The notes beneath the pieces are model-generated. The model saw only the letters and a program-made list of their open reading frames with translations. It ran no database searches and was not told the DNA's origin. Both the position numbers and the translations under genes were made by a program. Shown one piece after another: positions 21,290 to 33,309 of a stretch of 64,000 nt of DNA. Origin of the DNA: Harmonia axyridis (Eukaryota; Arthropoda; Insecta; Coleoptera; Coccinellidae); NCBI RefSeq assembly GCF_914767665.1, contig NC_059503.1, forward strand, positions 11,036,001 to 11,100,000. Reading direction: 5' to 3'. The stretch's first letter is position 1; each line of letters begins with the position of its first letter.

Positions 21290-24170
21290 GAGTTCACATC
21301 GATATAAACTTTCATCTGTACCTCAAAAAACACAGGAATGTTAAGTTTCTCTTCTTAGCTATACAACAATTCGACCATTCAGATTCATTTTCATTAATTA
21401 GACATCAACAAAATAAACACTATCCAAACATTTGATTTTTATCATTATGATGAGTAAACGATATCCGATTCCAATTTCCGAATGATTAATTTTCTGAGCA
21501 CGGTGGAAAAAAAAATTTGACGTAGAACATAGAAACTCCTTAATAATTTATAACCCTACTTCTGTCCATAGAATACTGGGAGTCGGGGAAAGTGTAGAGA
21601 TGTGTTGTTGTGACTGAACTGTTACAGGAACTGCGAAATAGAACAGCTTACGCTACATAACAGGGGGGACATTTTGAGTATCGCATAACTGGAATAGGCT
21701 TCTGATTGGTCATGTCTACTGGCAACTACTTGAACCCTTATTTTTCATCGAAATTAATCAAAAGTTTTATGATTGGATATAATTATCTCAAATGAAGGGC
21801 AATTCAAGTTCATCTTTGTCTTTCAATAGAGAATATAAAAATAACTTTTGGTCTTCATTAGAAGTATCGAACTGTATCGAATTGATATTATACTTTAAAA
21901 TTTGGTGATTTATTTGGGAAAATCCCTATGGTGATCCATATATGGCGCAATTACTCTAGCCGAATATTGATGTTCTTGCGATTCTTGCTGTAGTTCTTTA
22001 TCGTTATAGGATGAACTGAAAATAATCATAAAAAATAAAATGTGATAACTAGTCGAAGACGACGCGAATAAAATGAAACTGAATCTGAAGTATATTAGTA
22101 GCAGCGTCTTGGTTAAGAAATATACCATTTTGAATCCAAGAAAGCTAATTTTATTTTGAACTTTTTTTAGTAAGTGGAAATCTGGAAATCCTTTGGTCTA
22201 TATTGTGAAATAGTTGGTGTAGTAAATATTATGATGGTATAAAATATTCAACAAACTTGAAACCAAAAACTCCATACCAACCCTCAGAGCAATGAAATAC
22301 ATTGAGATGCATTTTCCATATTTTTTCTGAAGCTGAAATAATAAAACTGTTTTTATTTCTCTCGGAAATGTTACCCTTATAAACTGAATAGTGTTATAAG
22401 AATAAGGTTTATTCATCCTGACATTATCTTTGGATTATTTCAGACGCCGATTCACTAAATGATTTATTTGCATAATTATTCAGATTTTTTATTTTTTTTT
22501 TCAAAATATTAGTTACTAGTGATTCTTTAAAATCTGCCTTTCAAATTATTACATTTCACCTTGGTTGCTTCATCTAGAGTCGTTAGATTTATCCCCGTTA
22601 TTTTGAAAATCGTTGCGGAGAAAAAAAATGTATTTCTTTTTATAACACAAAAACTGGTGAGTAATAAAATACTGTATCTATCTCAGATCGTTAGCAACGA
22701 AATGCCTCTCTATATGAACTCAGCTACACTCACATCTTTTGCTCGAATACAAAGCTAGCTCAGAATTGAAAATTGTTGTCATTGGATTGATCTTAAGCGA
22801 TCGTATTATCAACCAACACCATGCTCTCTGATGATACGTAGCCGCTATTATGCTCAATTTCTGGATCGTAAAGGACTGGCAGTAATGGCCTGTGTAAGGG
22901 TGGAGTATTACCATAAATCATATTTAATACTAGCGAAAATTATTGTGGAGTTATCCCCGACCCAGCTTTATAGCCTGCTTTATAATACGAATATCTGCTT
23001 TATCCCCTATGGATTTCGTGGGACCATTCCACGAGAATCGTATCGGACTATGACGGGATAGGTCATCAAAAATGTAGAACCTCTGTTTTGAGCCGATGAT
23101 GCGGATGGTGTATAAACTGACCGACAGACGATCTGGGGAAGATCGTAAAATCATTCTTTCGGGAACGTTGAATTATTTATCGGAGCGGCAATTAAAGAAG
23201 AACTGTAACTTCTATGGGAGACCATCGAATCTGCGAACAGATCAGTATCACAGAGATTTCACTCTATGAAATGAGAACTTGGAGCAGTTTAGCCAGCAAT
23301 TTATTAATGATGTAAGAGCATAGAAAGCTTTCTCATGATTCAGGATCATAGGATATTGAACAAGCTTGAATTTAAAATGAATTCTTGAAATAAGGAATTA
23401 TTTATTTTGAGAATTATGGTTAGAGGTAAAGTCTATGGTTCAATTCAATTCAGACATATACAGGGTGAGCCTTGAAGTTGTACATTAAATTTAACCATGG
23501 ATTTTTCTAATCAAATTAAATTTTTTTTTCATTTACCATTTGTTCATATACGGCACAGGTGATAAGATACAGACTGTTAAAGTTCCACAAAATTTTTTTA
23601 TGTTTCCTTCGTAGTTGGATGCTACTTGTAATCACAGAAAATCAACTCTAATTTCTTCACACCACCCTTGACCACGAATTCAAATGAAGGCTTGTTACTC
23701 TATAGAACTTCTATGGTGTAAGAATTGAAAGGACAGGAGTGCATCGGCCCATTGTGACATCATTAAATTCTGATAACTTTTTACCTGAACCGAATTTGGA
23801 AAAATGGTAAAGGAGAAAAGTGTTTTATTTGAAGAGAGGAATCTTCAGTTGAATTAAATTTATAACTTCAAGACTAGCTCGGTATATGCGCAACGAAATG
23901 GCGAATAACAGAACACAGATTTCAATATCAACGGAAATTTCTCTTTAGAATTTTAGTACAGATAATTGCTGTTATTTTGCACCCGTCCATAGATGTCGAA
24001 TACACTTATGAATATTTATCGAATCAAAAGTCTGTGTTGTAGAGTATATTTAGATTCAAATTATACAATAAAACCAAAAGAAGCAAATCTTTTTAATGAA
24101 TTGCGATTTTTCATGTTGAGGATGTGAAATGAAATAGAGGAAATGGTATTTTTATATCTTTTCTTCACTA
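21290..24170. other. Intergenic: Hem promoter side, then A+T-rich sequence
   Basis: The 5' exon and promoter of Hem probably lie between about 21450 and 21700, but no clear core element could be fixed. The rest has no recognised gene. A patch at 22.8-23.2 kb is less A+T-rich with overlapping short frames on both strands and no family resemblance. Confidence 0.4.
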
Positions 24171-26064
24171 TTATAAATCAATGGTTATACAATGATGAAT
24201 TCCTATGAGAAGTAATGCAGGAAACTTCAAATGAAACGTAGTTATTCCCTTGTTTCTTGAAATGTACTCATCAGGGTCTGTTTGGACATCGTTGATCCAC
24301 TTTCTGAAAGCAGCTACATTGGTGAAAACTCCAGGATATATGTAATCGTCGCAACCGATACCCCAGGAAAATATACCATATTGCCTGTCACCACAAATCA
24401 AAGGACCTCCAGAATCTGTTGCGCAAGAAATATTCTTGAAGGTTCCGTATTCAGTGCAAATGTGAGTTCCAGTGAGGAATCTGAAATAAAATCGGGCAAC
24501 TATTATATTGAAAAAAAAAACTTTTAAAAAACTTTGATATCTCTAAATTATTCGTTACATTTGTCTGAAATTTTGATACGACATAGGTAATTAGTTTTTA
24601 TAATTGTGTGACGAATCCTTTCATTCTGCCATACCTTATAGAACAAAATCATGCGTGAATATCTCAGAAATTCATTTATCAAAAACTCCAAAAGATATAG
24701 ATCCAAATGTTTTACTGCATGCCAAGCTTGATCTTACTGAGAAATCTAAAGTGAAAATACAATACGAAAATTTTCATTTGAAGCCTATTTCTGATGAGCC
24801 TGGACCTACATACTTCCTAAGACTAAATAGTTTGGAAAAAAATTAACTATTATCAGTTTTACAGTTGATAAAAACTGATTTAATTAAAAACAGAAAAGAT
24901 GGTCGAAATAACTTTGAGAAGATGGAAGGAAAAAATAAAAATATAACCACTCCTATTGATTTGATCAGAGAAAAACTTCCTTTATTCGGAGATAAATACA
25001 GAGAAGAAAAATGTATATACTCTATAAAAAAATTCTGTTTGACCTTGAAATGACCTTGAAATTAAACTCCAGTCACATTGAAAATCTGCGGTCGATGTCT
25101 CTCCACAGACTAAAGCAATTTTAAAAATATTTCGATCCTGGCTCTTCCCAAGAAGTTATTTCAATTGGTCACCCTGTATAGTTACAATTACGAATATAAA
25201 AAAATGCTTGAAATTACGAATGAATGAAAATAACGAATGTAAATGTGGTTATATTACCTACTCCTTCACGCCGATACGTTCAAAGCATTCATCAATATTT
25301 ATGGTCGGCAATTTGGTCATTTGCAATTCAGGAACCTTGAACATTTTCTTGGTCTTCTCTTCTTCAGCCTTCAACTTGTCGAAATTGAGAAAATCCTTCC
25401 TGTATACCGTCCAGGAAACAACGGAGCAATAGCTGAAAAATTTATACGGTTTACTGATGGAAGACGAAAGAGGAACAACATTCACGTATTCGTTTAGTTC
25501 AAAAGGCTCATAGAGCAAAATCATGCCAATGTCGTTGATCAGCATCTTTTTCACGAAACTATTGTGTAGATATAAATTTTTCGCTCTCCTCAGCTGCATT
25601 TTGCCCAGGCCTAGTTGAGACTGGCCAGCCACCACTGCGAATGTAGTGACATCTGGGATGAATAGCGTAGGACCGGGCAAAGCTAAGCAATGGGCTGCTG
25701 TCAGGACCCAAAAATTTGTTATGATGGTACCACAACAGGTATGGATCATATCCCTCATTATGGAAACTAAATATGGGTGATCCACGATCTCCACACTCTT
25801 GGTGTGTTTTTGAATCTCCATAAGTACTGCGTTTTTGGTTTTCAACTGTGTCTTCATTGTTGTATCTTGCTCATTTTCGATGCTTGTGGAGTTTTGCGTA
25901 GTAGTTGTGGCATCTGATCCCTTCTGTTCCATTTCTAGAGTTGTAGTATTCATTGTTGTGGTTGTATTGTTTGAGATTTCGTTAATTTTGATCGTGCTAT
26001 TTTCCTCATTTCTTGAAACTGAAACTAAGATAATGAGATATAAGAATATTTCGGTTGAAAACAT
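24171..26064 (-). CDS. S1-family serine protease with Thr/Asn-rich stem, two exons
   Basis: Exon 1 (26064-25262) and exon 2 (24480-24171) join GA|A to give 370 residues. The N-terminus (MFSTEIFLYLIILVSVS) is a signal peptide, followed by a Thr/Ser/Asn-rich stretch (NNTTTTMNTTT and TTTTQNSTS) that may be glycosylated. The protease domain has HPYLVSI, CCGTIITNFWVLTAAHC (His), INDIGMILLYEPFEL (Asp) and CATDSGGPLICG (Ser), so the triad is complete. Ile occupies the 189 position, which argues against trypsin-like specificity. Thr replaces the usual oxyanion-hole Gly193. No Arg-IVGG activation site is visible (EIVDHPYL instead). The C-terminal tail is hydrophobic (FPALLLIGIHH). The layout parallels the gene at 15.8-17.0 kb. 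The donor is GTAGGT; the alternative GTAATA would include a stop. Confidence 0.85.
24604..25053 (+). pseudogene. Open frame interrupted once, inside the protease intron; unidentified
   Basis: One plus-strand frame is open for 150 codons with a single TAA at 24844-24846. It reads VNISEIHLSKTPKDIDPNVL, then after the stop FEKMEGKNKNITTPIDLIRE. Composition is protein-like (charged, few simple repeats) but no family is recognised and there is no ATG at its start. It lies antisense within the intron of the minus-strand protease, so it may be a decayed inserted gene or transposon piece, or chance. Confidence 0.25.
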
Positions 26065-26501
26065 TTTTCTTCGATATTGAGATTCATGTCATTGATTCGT
26101 TTGAAAATTATACATGTCATTTTGATATTCAATAAATATCTCAGAGTATAAAAATAGATCATTACTCTATGAAATTACATTGACCTGTTATTATTATTCT
26201 ATGTCTATGTGTAATCCAAATAAATATGCACTCATCAAGAAGAAACCGATTGGATTATTGCTTTTTCCATACATTTCCTTGGAATTCTCGAAATTTTTGG
26301 ATTGGATCTTGATGAGTAAAAGTTTAGAAAATATAAATTAGAATTCTTGAACTTCAAAACTCCGTTTGAAGTTTAGTGCCATAGACTAGCTGGTTCTGTG
26401 TGGATTGAAATCATAAAATATGCGCTGTCTGAATCATTTTTCAGTATCTAACATCTAGAAAATATGTGTTTCATTAAGATTTTAGTTGAAACTTTTTAAT
26501 A

Positions 26502-26595
26502 ATGAATGAAATGATTAATATAATTAAGAAAAAAGTGCAAGGAAGAGATTTTTGTGATAGTGAAACATCATTATGTGTGTTAGGATTTATTTCAG
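26502..26595 (+). CDS. Candidate short first coding exon
   Basis: ATG at 26502 opens 31 codons (MNEMINIIKKKVQGRDFCDS...) ending exactly at CAG|GTAAGT, a consensus donor. A TATAAAA-like motif lies about 350 bp upstream (26147-26153). No downstream exon was identified before the repeat at 28.06 kb, so this is only a candidate. Confidence 0.2.
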
Positions 26596-26599
26596 GTAA

Positions 26600-28059
26600 G
26601 TTCACAAATACTTTTGATTGAAAATCAAGTACCTATTCTTTCTGATACTTTTCACACAAGTCGTAAAAATATTTTTCGTTTCACGTTTTTTTCAAATGGC
26701 TTTTCTGTAATTTGATAGTTTTATATCTCTTAAAATGAAAAATTTCGAAACTTTGTTGTTTACATCTAAATAAGACAATAATTTTTGCCTCAGTGAATTT
26801 TCAAAAGTTTCCAGTTTATCTTAAATTTATTTAGAACTTGGATTTTATTAACACTAAGATCCAAGATGTATGGAAAACTAGTATTTTATAGCAGCTTTAG
26901 GAATATCGTGATAACCGAAAATACTATTAGGTATATATTTTGTATCTTGTACTAGAAGCCGTAAGTTTCCGAACGACAATGTAAATCCAACGAGGCATAA
27001 GCATATTTTGTAGTAAGAATTTGCTCCGAGAAAATAGACATTCTTGAAATAATTCATAAAAACGATAATTTTCGCTTGGCCCTGAATTTCTCAATTATCT
27101 GCAGAGCCCAAGTATCCAAAAGCTATTCAACGTTGAAAGGCATATAATTTTTTCTGGAAGTTCGATAGTTTTTGGAGTAAGATGGTTGGTTTCTAGAAGG
27201 GTCCTCTCCATAAAGTTGTAAACTCGAGCCTTCGTCCAAAACTAACTTGTGAGAACGGAGTTCCTAATTAGTCCTTGTTGGGAAAGTTAACCAAGTTATT
27301 TTCTTCGTGTACCTTTCGTTCCATGGGAAAGAGAATTGCCTCATCGAAAGGGTCATTAATAGATTATTGCGCAAAACTTTTGAGGACCATCGGTGTTTCG
27401 AAGGGTATTTTTATTACCCTGGCAAGTTTGGAAGAGGTGAGAGGAGATATATTCCGGTTATAATTCTTCTATATACGATGGAAACTTCCTCTGGAAAAAG
27501 TTTCCCCCAATGAAAATAAAAAAGATAGGTAATGTAATAAATAATTTGTCCTATTGTAAGGACTTATGTTATTTTGTTATCTCGTAGTATGTTTCATTAT
27601 CTATCAATGTCAGATTAAACATTAATTCATTTCGAATTGTGAAGATGTTGAAAACACGGAATAAAATACAGGTTGCTGGCTGGGCCACGGTACCTTGGAG
27701 TCCTCTGGACTTGGCAATATTAAGATACTTTTGTTTCAGATATCCATGAACTTTCATAGAACTTTTAAATTATGACAATTTGACAATCAGAACACCGATT
27801 GTATTACCTATATTGTTGAATATATCAACGAATATTTAATTGATAGACGATTCTTCATGGGGAAGATGCATAGTGTACTGATTCAATTTTTTTTCAGATA
27901 TACCAAAAAAGGTATCAGAGATTTTTTGTCACAAATTGAACGAAGAATTCGAAAGTTGATTTTAGCTTAGAAAATCTCAGTAGATGACTGTTTTTTCTTC
28001 AAAACAGAAACAGTCATGACTATTATGATGAACATAAAATTCTCATTTGCATATTAATA
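26600..28059. other. Intergenic, no recognised gene
   Basis: A+T-rich. A 62-codon and a 68-codon frame overlap at 27275-27513 in different frames. Neither resembles a known protein. Confidence 0.35.
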
Positions 28060-28980
28060 AAGGGTGTTTTTTTAGAGCTATAGAACTTTAAATTGCAATA
28101 AAACAACGATGGATTATTCGATTGACATGAATTTTATTTATCCGCAAGATAATCTTGTGGCATTACATTTTAAATATGATTTTTGGCATATGACCGCCAC
28201 AGCTGGCTCGGATGTAGTCCAATCTGGACGTCCAATTTTCGATGACTTTTCCCAACATTTGTGGCCGTATATCGGCAATAACACGGCTAATGTTGTCTTC
28301 CAAATGGTCAAGGGTTTGTGGCTTATCCGCATAGACCAATGACTTTACATAGCCTCACAGAAATTAGTCTAGCGGTGTTAAATCACAAGATCTTGGAGGC
28401 CAATTCACAGGTCCAAAACGTGAAATTAGGCGGTCACCAAACGTGTCTTTCAATAAATCGATTGTGGCACGAGATGTGTGACATGTTGCGCCATCTTGTT
28501 GGAACCACAGCTCCTGGACATCATGGTTATTCAATTCAGGAATGAAAAAGTTAGTAATCATGGCTCTATACCGATCACCATTGACTGTAACGTTCTGGCC
28601 ATAATCGTTTTTGAAGAAGTAAGGACCAATGATTCCACCAGCCCATAAAGCGCACCAAACAGTAAGTTTTTCTGGATGTAACGGTGTTTCGACATACACT
28701 TGAGGATAAGCTTCAATCCAAATGCGGCAGTTTTGTTTGTTGACGTAGCCAACATCGCTAAACAAAATAAAATGGACGTAGTGCGCGATACGTATTCCGC
28801 ACAGAACCATTATTTTCGAAATAAAATTGCACTATTTGCAAGCGTTGTTCAGGCGTGAGTCTATTCGTGATGAATTGCCAAACCAAACTGAGAATAAATC
28901 ACTTGACAGCTGTCAAATCGGTCGCCATCTTGAACAGTAATGCCAGTTTAAAGTTATATACCTCGAAAAAAAATACTCAA
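28060..28980 (-). mobile_element. rosa-like (DD41D) element, internally deleted, copy 2
   Basis: Minus-strand copy with the AAGGGTGTTTTTTTAGAGC end at the left and CTCG plus an A-run at the right. The frame at 28810-28364 reads MVLCGIRIAHYVHFILFSDV, then VKLTVW-type catalytic-domain sequence and ELWFQQDGATCHTSRATIDL. It shares the same internal deletion junction as the copies at 9.96 and 48.2 kb. It has additionally lost the EAHFWLNG block after the first catalytic Asp, so it is inactive. Confidence 0.85.
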
Positions 28981-29439
28981 TATGCTCAATAACTAGGTAC
29001 CTTTTGAAATCTATCAAATTTAATTTCATTTCGATATCTCGGCCGGTTTCAATAACCGGTAAGTTTTTAAGGAAGAAAGTTATTTACTAACACCCTGTAT
29101 ATCATGTAGGAATAGGAAAATACGTATTCTAATTTTATGAGAAATACTTTTGGAGCGAATAAATAGAATCTTAACACAACCCACTGAGAATGTACATAAG
29201 GAAGGTCATTTCTTCTTCCGTGACGTTTTCCCTCATTTTCTCACAACGAAACTATGAATGAAAACCCCATTTTTCCAACACTCGACCTAGGAAAATACGA
29301 TAGGCACACCACTTCCCAACGCTATGAGTCAGCTGTTGTGGGGTGAAGGGATCCACCCCTGCACCACTTTATTGTACGAGGGTGACTAAGGATTGGCTAC
29401 TTGCAACTGCACACTATGCTTTAGAGGGATCCCACGACA

Positions 29440-29890
29440 CTGTTCTACACAGTGTTGATTTTGTGTTGTGGAGGTGAAGTCCTGTGTTCGTTAGTTAGTA
29501 GGACAATCTGTCTGCTTTTCTTCGTGCACGTCAAGTTTAAGATAATACGCTTCGCGCGCGTGAATTCTAGTGTTCGTTTCGGTGTCCAAATAAAGCAAGA
29601 GAAGACTGATTCAAGGCTGAAAAATACGTGAAACTTGGAGCTGTGATTTTACGATCGAAAGTGTGTTCGTAGTGATTTGCTCAACTTAAGTAATTTGTTG
29701 CTATTTTTCAACTGTTAAACGTTATTTTTGTGAATGAACATAGAACTTACCGTGATAGAGAAGTGACGGAGTGCATAGAATACCTGCTCGTAGGTCAGTG
29801 ATCCAGGTCGAAGGACCAGTTCGTCGTCGCGTTCAATTAATATCGATCGGTCGTGAATTTAATAGGGGTGCGAGCGCGCAACAAAGCATC
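29440..29890 (+). promoter_or_regulatory. Probable promoter-proximal region and 5' UTR of the CELF/Bruno gene
   Basis: GC and CpG rise relative to the flanks (for example CTTCGCGCGCGTGAATTC). The frame upstream of the ATG is closed by in-frame TGA and TAG a few codons before 29771. No TATA box was found. The transcription start cannot be placed from sequence alone. Confidence 0.4.
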
Positions 29891-30080
29891 ATGCTGATCC
29901 CAACCTCCCCGCCGTCGAATATGATCCAGCAGAACGGCGGCAACAACGACGTTATCAAACTTTTCGTCGGTCAGATTCCGCGTCATCTGGAAGAGGAGAA
30001 TTTGCGGCCGATGTTCGAGGAATTCGGGAAGATCTACGAGTTCACGGTACTTAAGGATAAGTACACCGGGATGCATAAAG
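29891..30080 (+). CDS. CELF/Bruno-type RNA-binding protein, first coding exon (bru3-like)
   Basis: ATG at 29891 starts MLIPTSPPSNMIQQNGGNND and runs into the first half of RRM1. RNP2 is seen in IKLFVGQIPRHLEEENLRPM, then FEEFGKIYEFTVLKDKYTGM and HKG, with the exon ending at AAAG|GTAAAT (phase 1). The missing second half of RRM1 (RNP1) must be on the next exon. IKLFVGQIPR and TGMHKG match the CELF3-6 subgroup (fly bru3) better than the CELF1/2-arrest subgroup. Known role: binding of GU-rich RNA in splicing, stability and translation control. The frame is open upstream to a GTG at 29771 (120 nt), but ATG 29891 is the first ATG in it. No later exon was recognised in the remaining 34 kb. Confidence 0.85.
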
Positions 30081-30399
30081 GTAAATGGTGTGAAATGGAA
30101 AACGTTCGGGAATGAATTGGTTTCGGAATGGTTATATCGGGTGCGATGGTCGTTTTTTCGGTCGTCTGGGGGAAATTTCGTTTTGGTGTTGGTGATGTTT
30201 AATTCGTGGTGTTACATTGGGCGTGCTTATTCTATGATTTTTGTTGTTTTTGTCTGGGATAGTCTGTGAGACAAAGGACGCATAGTTTGAAATGACTTTT
30301 CGGAACACTAGGTTTGATCTTTATGAAGGATACTTCTGATACGAATTTCTATTATCTTAATTTGCATTTATATTTGGCAAGTTGAAAAGTACAAACATT

Positions 30400-30860
30400 T
30401 GACTCAATAAGTTCTAGACGTAACCAGTAAAATCACATTTTTTCTTATAAATTCGATTTTACTCGTCCACATAGTCACTTTCGAGAGTGAAACATGTACT
30501 TCAATGCTGCTTTAACTTTTCAATACCTTTCCTGTACCTGTAAAGATTCGTCTTTGCTTTCGAAATGGGCTTCAACCAAAGCAAACACTTGTTTATTAGA
30601 GCTAAGTAACGTCTGAACCTTTCTTTTGAGGTCTATAATGATCCAGTGATCACTGGGACCAGATCTGGGTGGTCCAACAGTTGGATTAACAATTCGTTCA
30701 ATTTGACCATGGTTTTATCGATTTTTGACAAGGAGTATTGCCAATACACGAAACTCACAAGAAATGCGTCACTTAACCTTGACACCATAAGGAAAGAAAT
30801 CGGGCAAGACTGTCATCGTTTTACAGACTGTATGGCAAATCGCACCGTCCTGTAGAGCAA
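30400..30860 (-). mobile_element. mariner relic
   Basis: The minus strand reads SKIDKTMVKLNEL and LLDHPDLVP, a decayed version of the HKSMKTMAKLNELGFELLPH and PPYSPDLAP blocks of mariner transposases. The lower-coordinate part matches the 3' end of the relic at 61.2 kb (GACTATGT...AATAAAATCGAATTT-like). Several stops; dead. Confidence 0.55.
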
Positions 30861-30875
30861 CTTTTCGTTGAGAAG

Positions 30876-30897
30876 AATAATAATAATAATAATAATG
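30876..30897 (+). repeat. (AAT)n microsatellite
   Basis: About seven AAT units beside the mariner relic. Similar short (ATT)n tracts occur at about 57242-57256 and 57571-57585. Confidence 0.85.
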
Positions 30898-33309
30898 TTT
30901 ATTTCATTTTTCAACTTACGAATAAAGTTATTATTATAATGTAAGAGCCGAATGACATTCACTCTGTATACATAATCCTCCAAATAGTCATTTGAATTTT
31001 ATTTTTTGAAAGTTTTAAGCTTGCTGCTATACATAACTGAATTTGTTCATAAAGTAAGTGTTAATGTTAACAACAATTGTTTTGCCAACACTTTGTGTCT
31101 ACTGTTCTACAAGTTGATTTTCAATTATTGCAATATGATTTAGTGGAAAAACAGTAAGATCATTCAAGATGAGGATATATGAACACCAAAGGAGTTATAA
31201 TCCTATAATGCTTAATGCTTTTTTATGTAATTGTGATGCCCACACTTTTGTGTAATGCCTATCATTATGTCTCTGATCCTAGACTGTACTAGAAGTTAAC
31301 AATGCAGAATATCCCTTCATTGAGAAACTTACTGATATTGAGATATCAAGGCGCTAAATGGATTATTTGTTAGCTTAATGAATCAGCTCTATGGTAACCT
31401 CCTAAATTTCGATAGTTTGTTTACATAGTAAATTGGGGATACCTTTTGTTAATTGTGCTGATAAACTGGCATCTATATTATGAAGTTTACTCGACCTGTT
31501 CTGTTCAGTTATAACCGAGGTTATAACCTATACATAAGTATAAAAATTTCAACTTTATATGTTTCTGAGGGAATTACTGAATAGTCACTTTTTATAGGTC
31601 GAACAATTTATTTAATAATTGATAATGATGAAAATTGTTACATATGCAAGGCTTTTCAGAAAGAAATCTTGAACGGTCGCAAAAATTCAAGATGCTCAAT
31701 ATAATTGAAATTTTTTGCTAGATGTTTCATCATTTTGTGTATTTTTTGTTGCTTGTTGAGGATTGATTGTTTAGTATTTAAATACTCCTAACGAGTTCGG
31801 AAGTACCTACTGTGCTCTAGTAAGCCAGTATATCTGTCCCATTGATAGATATATACATATAATCGGTAAATCTATACACAGGTTGTTCCTAAATTGGAGA
31901 TACATTTTCAGGAGATAAAAGCCCTATGAACATAGGTTCACAAAAGCATTGTCTTCTTCTTTTTTCCCTTGTTTATAAGACAGTAACTGGTCATTAGCTC
32001 ATTTTGTTCATCTAGACTCACTGATTCTATCTACATGGTCTTTCCGAAATCGTGCCCTCATTCTGCCAATCCTCACCACATCCTGTATCTGGAGTTCTTA
32101 TCTTATGGTCTCACTCCTAATTTGCAATAGAAATTTGTTTCACGTAATGTAATCTTGGAATTGTATTATCTATGCCAAATTTCAGTTGAATAATTTGTAA
32201 AGTACAGACGCTATGAGGAAATAACTTGAAAAAATCAAACTTCAGCAGCCTGTATCTCGAAAAAAAGCGTTTGCGAGACCATATCTGTAGGACTTCTTTC
32301 TTGAAATTATTCTCAATTTTTTTTCTTGAAAAACTACGAAATAAGGCACAATGTTTCATGAAACGGAAATATAAATGAGGAAGATTAGAAATATAGTTCG
32401 AGAGAACTAGGGACATTCAAATTTGAATTATTTGATGCTGAAACCGCTGATCTCAAATTTGTTATTTTCCGAATAGTAGGATGATTTTCCCGGAGAAACC
32501 AGCAATAAGATATGAAGAAGGCTGGGTCGTTCCCCTTATCTAAAAGCATAAATCAGTTAAAAACATGAAAAAATGAACATATATGACCATACTTACTTTT
32601 TCCTTTTCTCTATCTGTTTTTGAAAATAATCCACCGCGACAACGTTGCCAATCCGCATTACGAATTCACATACACGTCCCGAAAATCTCCACCCAACTCT
32701 TTCGTGACACAAATAACCACCGAACCAATATAAGTTTCCATCTGATATTAAATACAGCCCCCTTAGATGCGCCCCATTATCGGGCACCCACCGCCACCCC
32801 ATCCCTCGGCAAACACGAAGGGATGCTTATTTCTGCACACCTGACTACCCTAACACCATAAATCACCCTTTTGTGCTAAGAATTTAACGTTATTGTTACC
32901 CGGTCTCGTTCGTTCCACTTTACTTGTGCAACTTTTACGACGTTTCCGATAACTTGCCTATTCCGTGATCACGTCAAGCGCGGTCTATTTTTCCGTCTCC
33001 GTGTGTACGAGTTTATGAAATTGGATGTAAAGTTTATACCGTGTTGCAGCTCTACGTTCGCCGTGGGATGCATTCTATGTTCTCGGGAGGTGGGTATCGA
33101 AGTTTGGCGTCATTGAATTTCGTCTGGTGGGGGATAATGAGATGGACTTTTCGAGGCGTGATGGTGACGTCGATTTTCAACGGATGATAGGTGATAAAGG
33201 TGGGGAATATGAGGATTTGCGAGTTGGTATTTTCAGTTGTGAATTATGTTGGAATATTGTGATATAGTAACGGCTAGGCCCACTGAAGGTGTCTGTCTTC
33301 AATGAAAAT

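Noticed and set aside
23461..25175. A 1.7-kb element bounded by ACAGGGTGA and CACCCTGTATAG ends
   Set aside because: ACACCCTGTATA-like strings occur at many places in the window. These two do not extend into longer matching inverted repeats, and the interval cuts through the protease exon.
29771..29890. Upstream GTG start for the CELF/Bruno exon
   Set aside because: The ATG at 29891 is in frame and conventional. The region upstream is more likely 5' UTR, although non-AUG initiation cannot be excluded.
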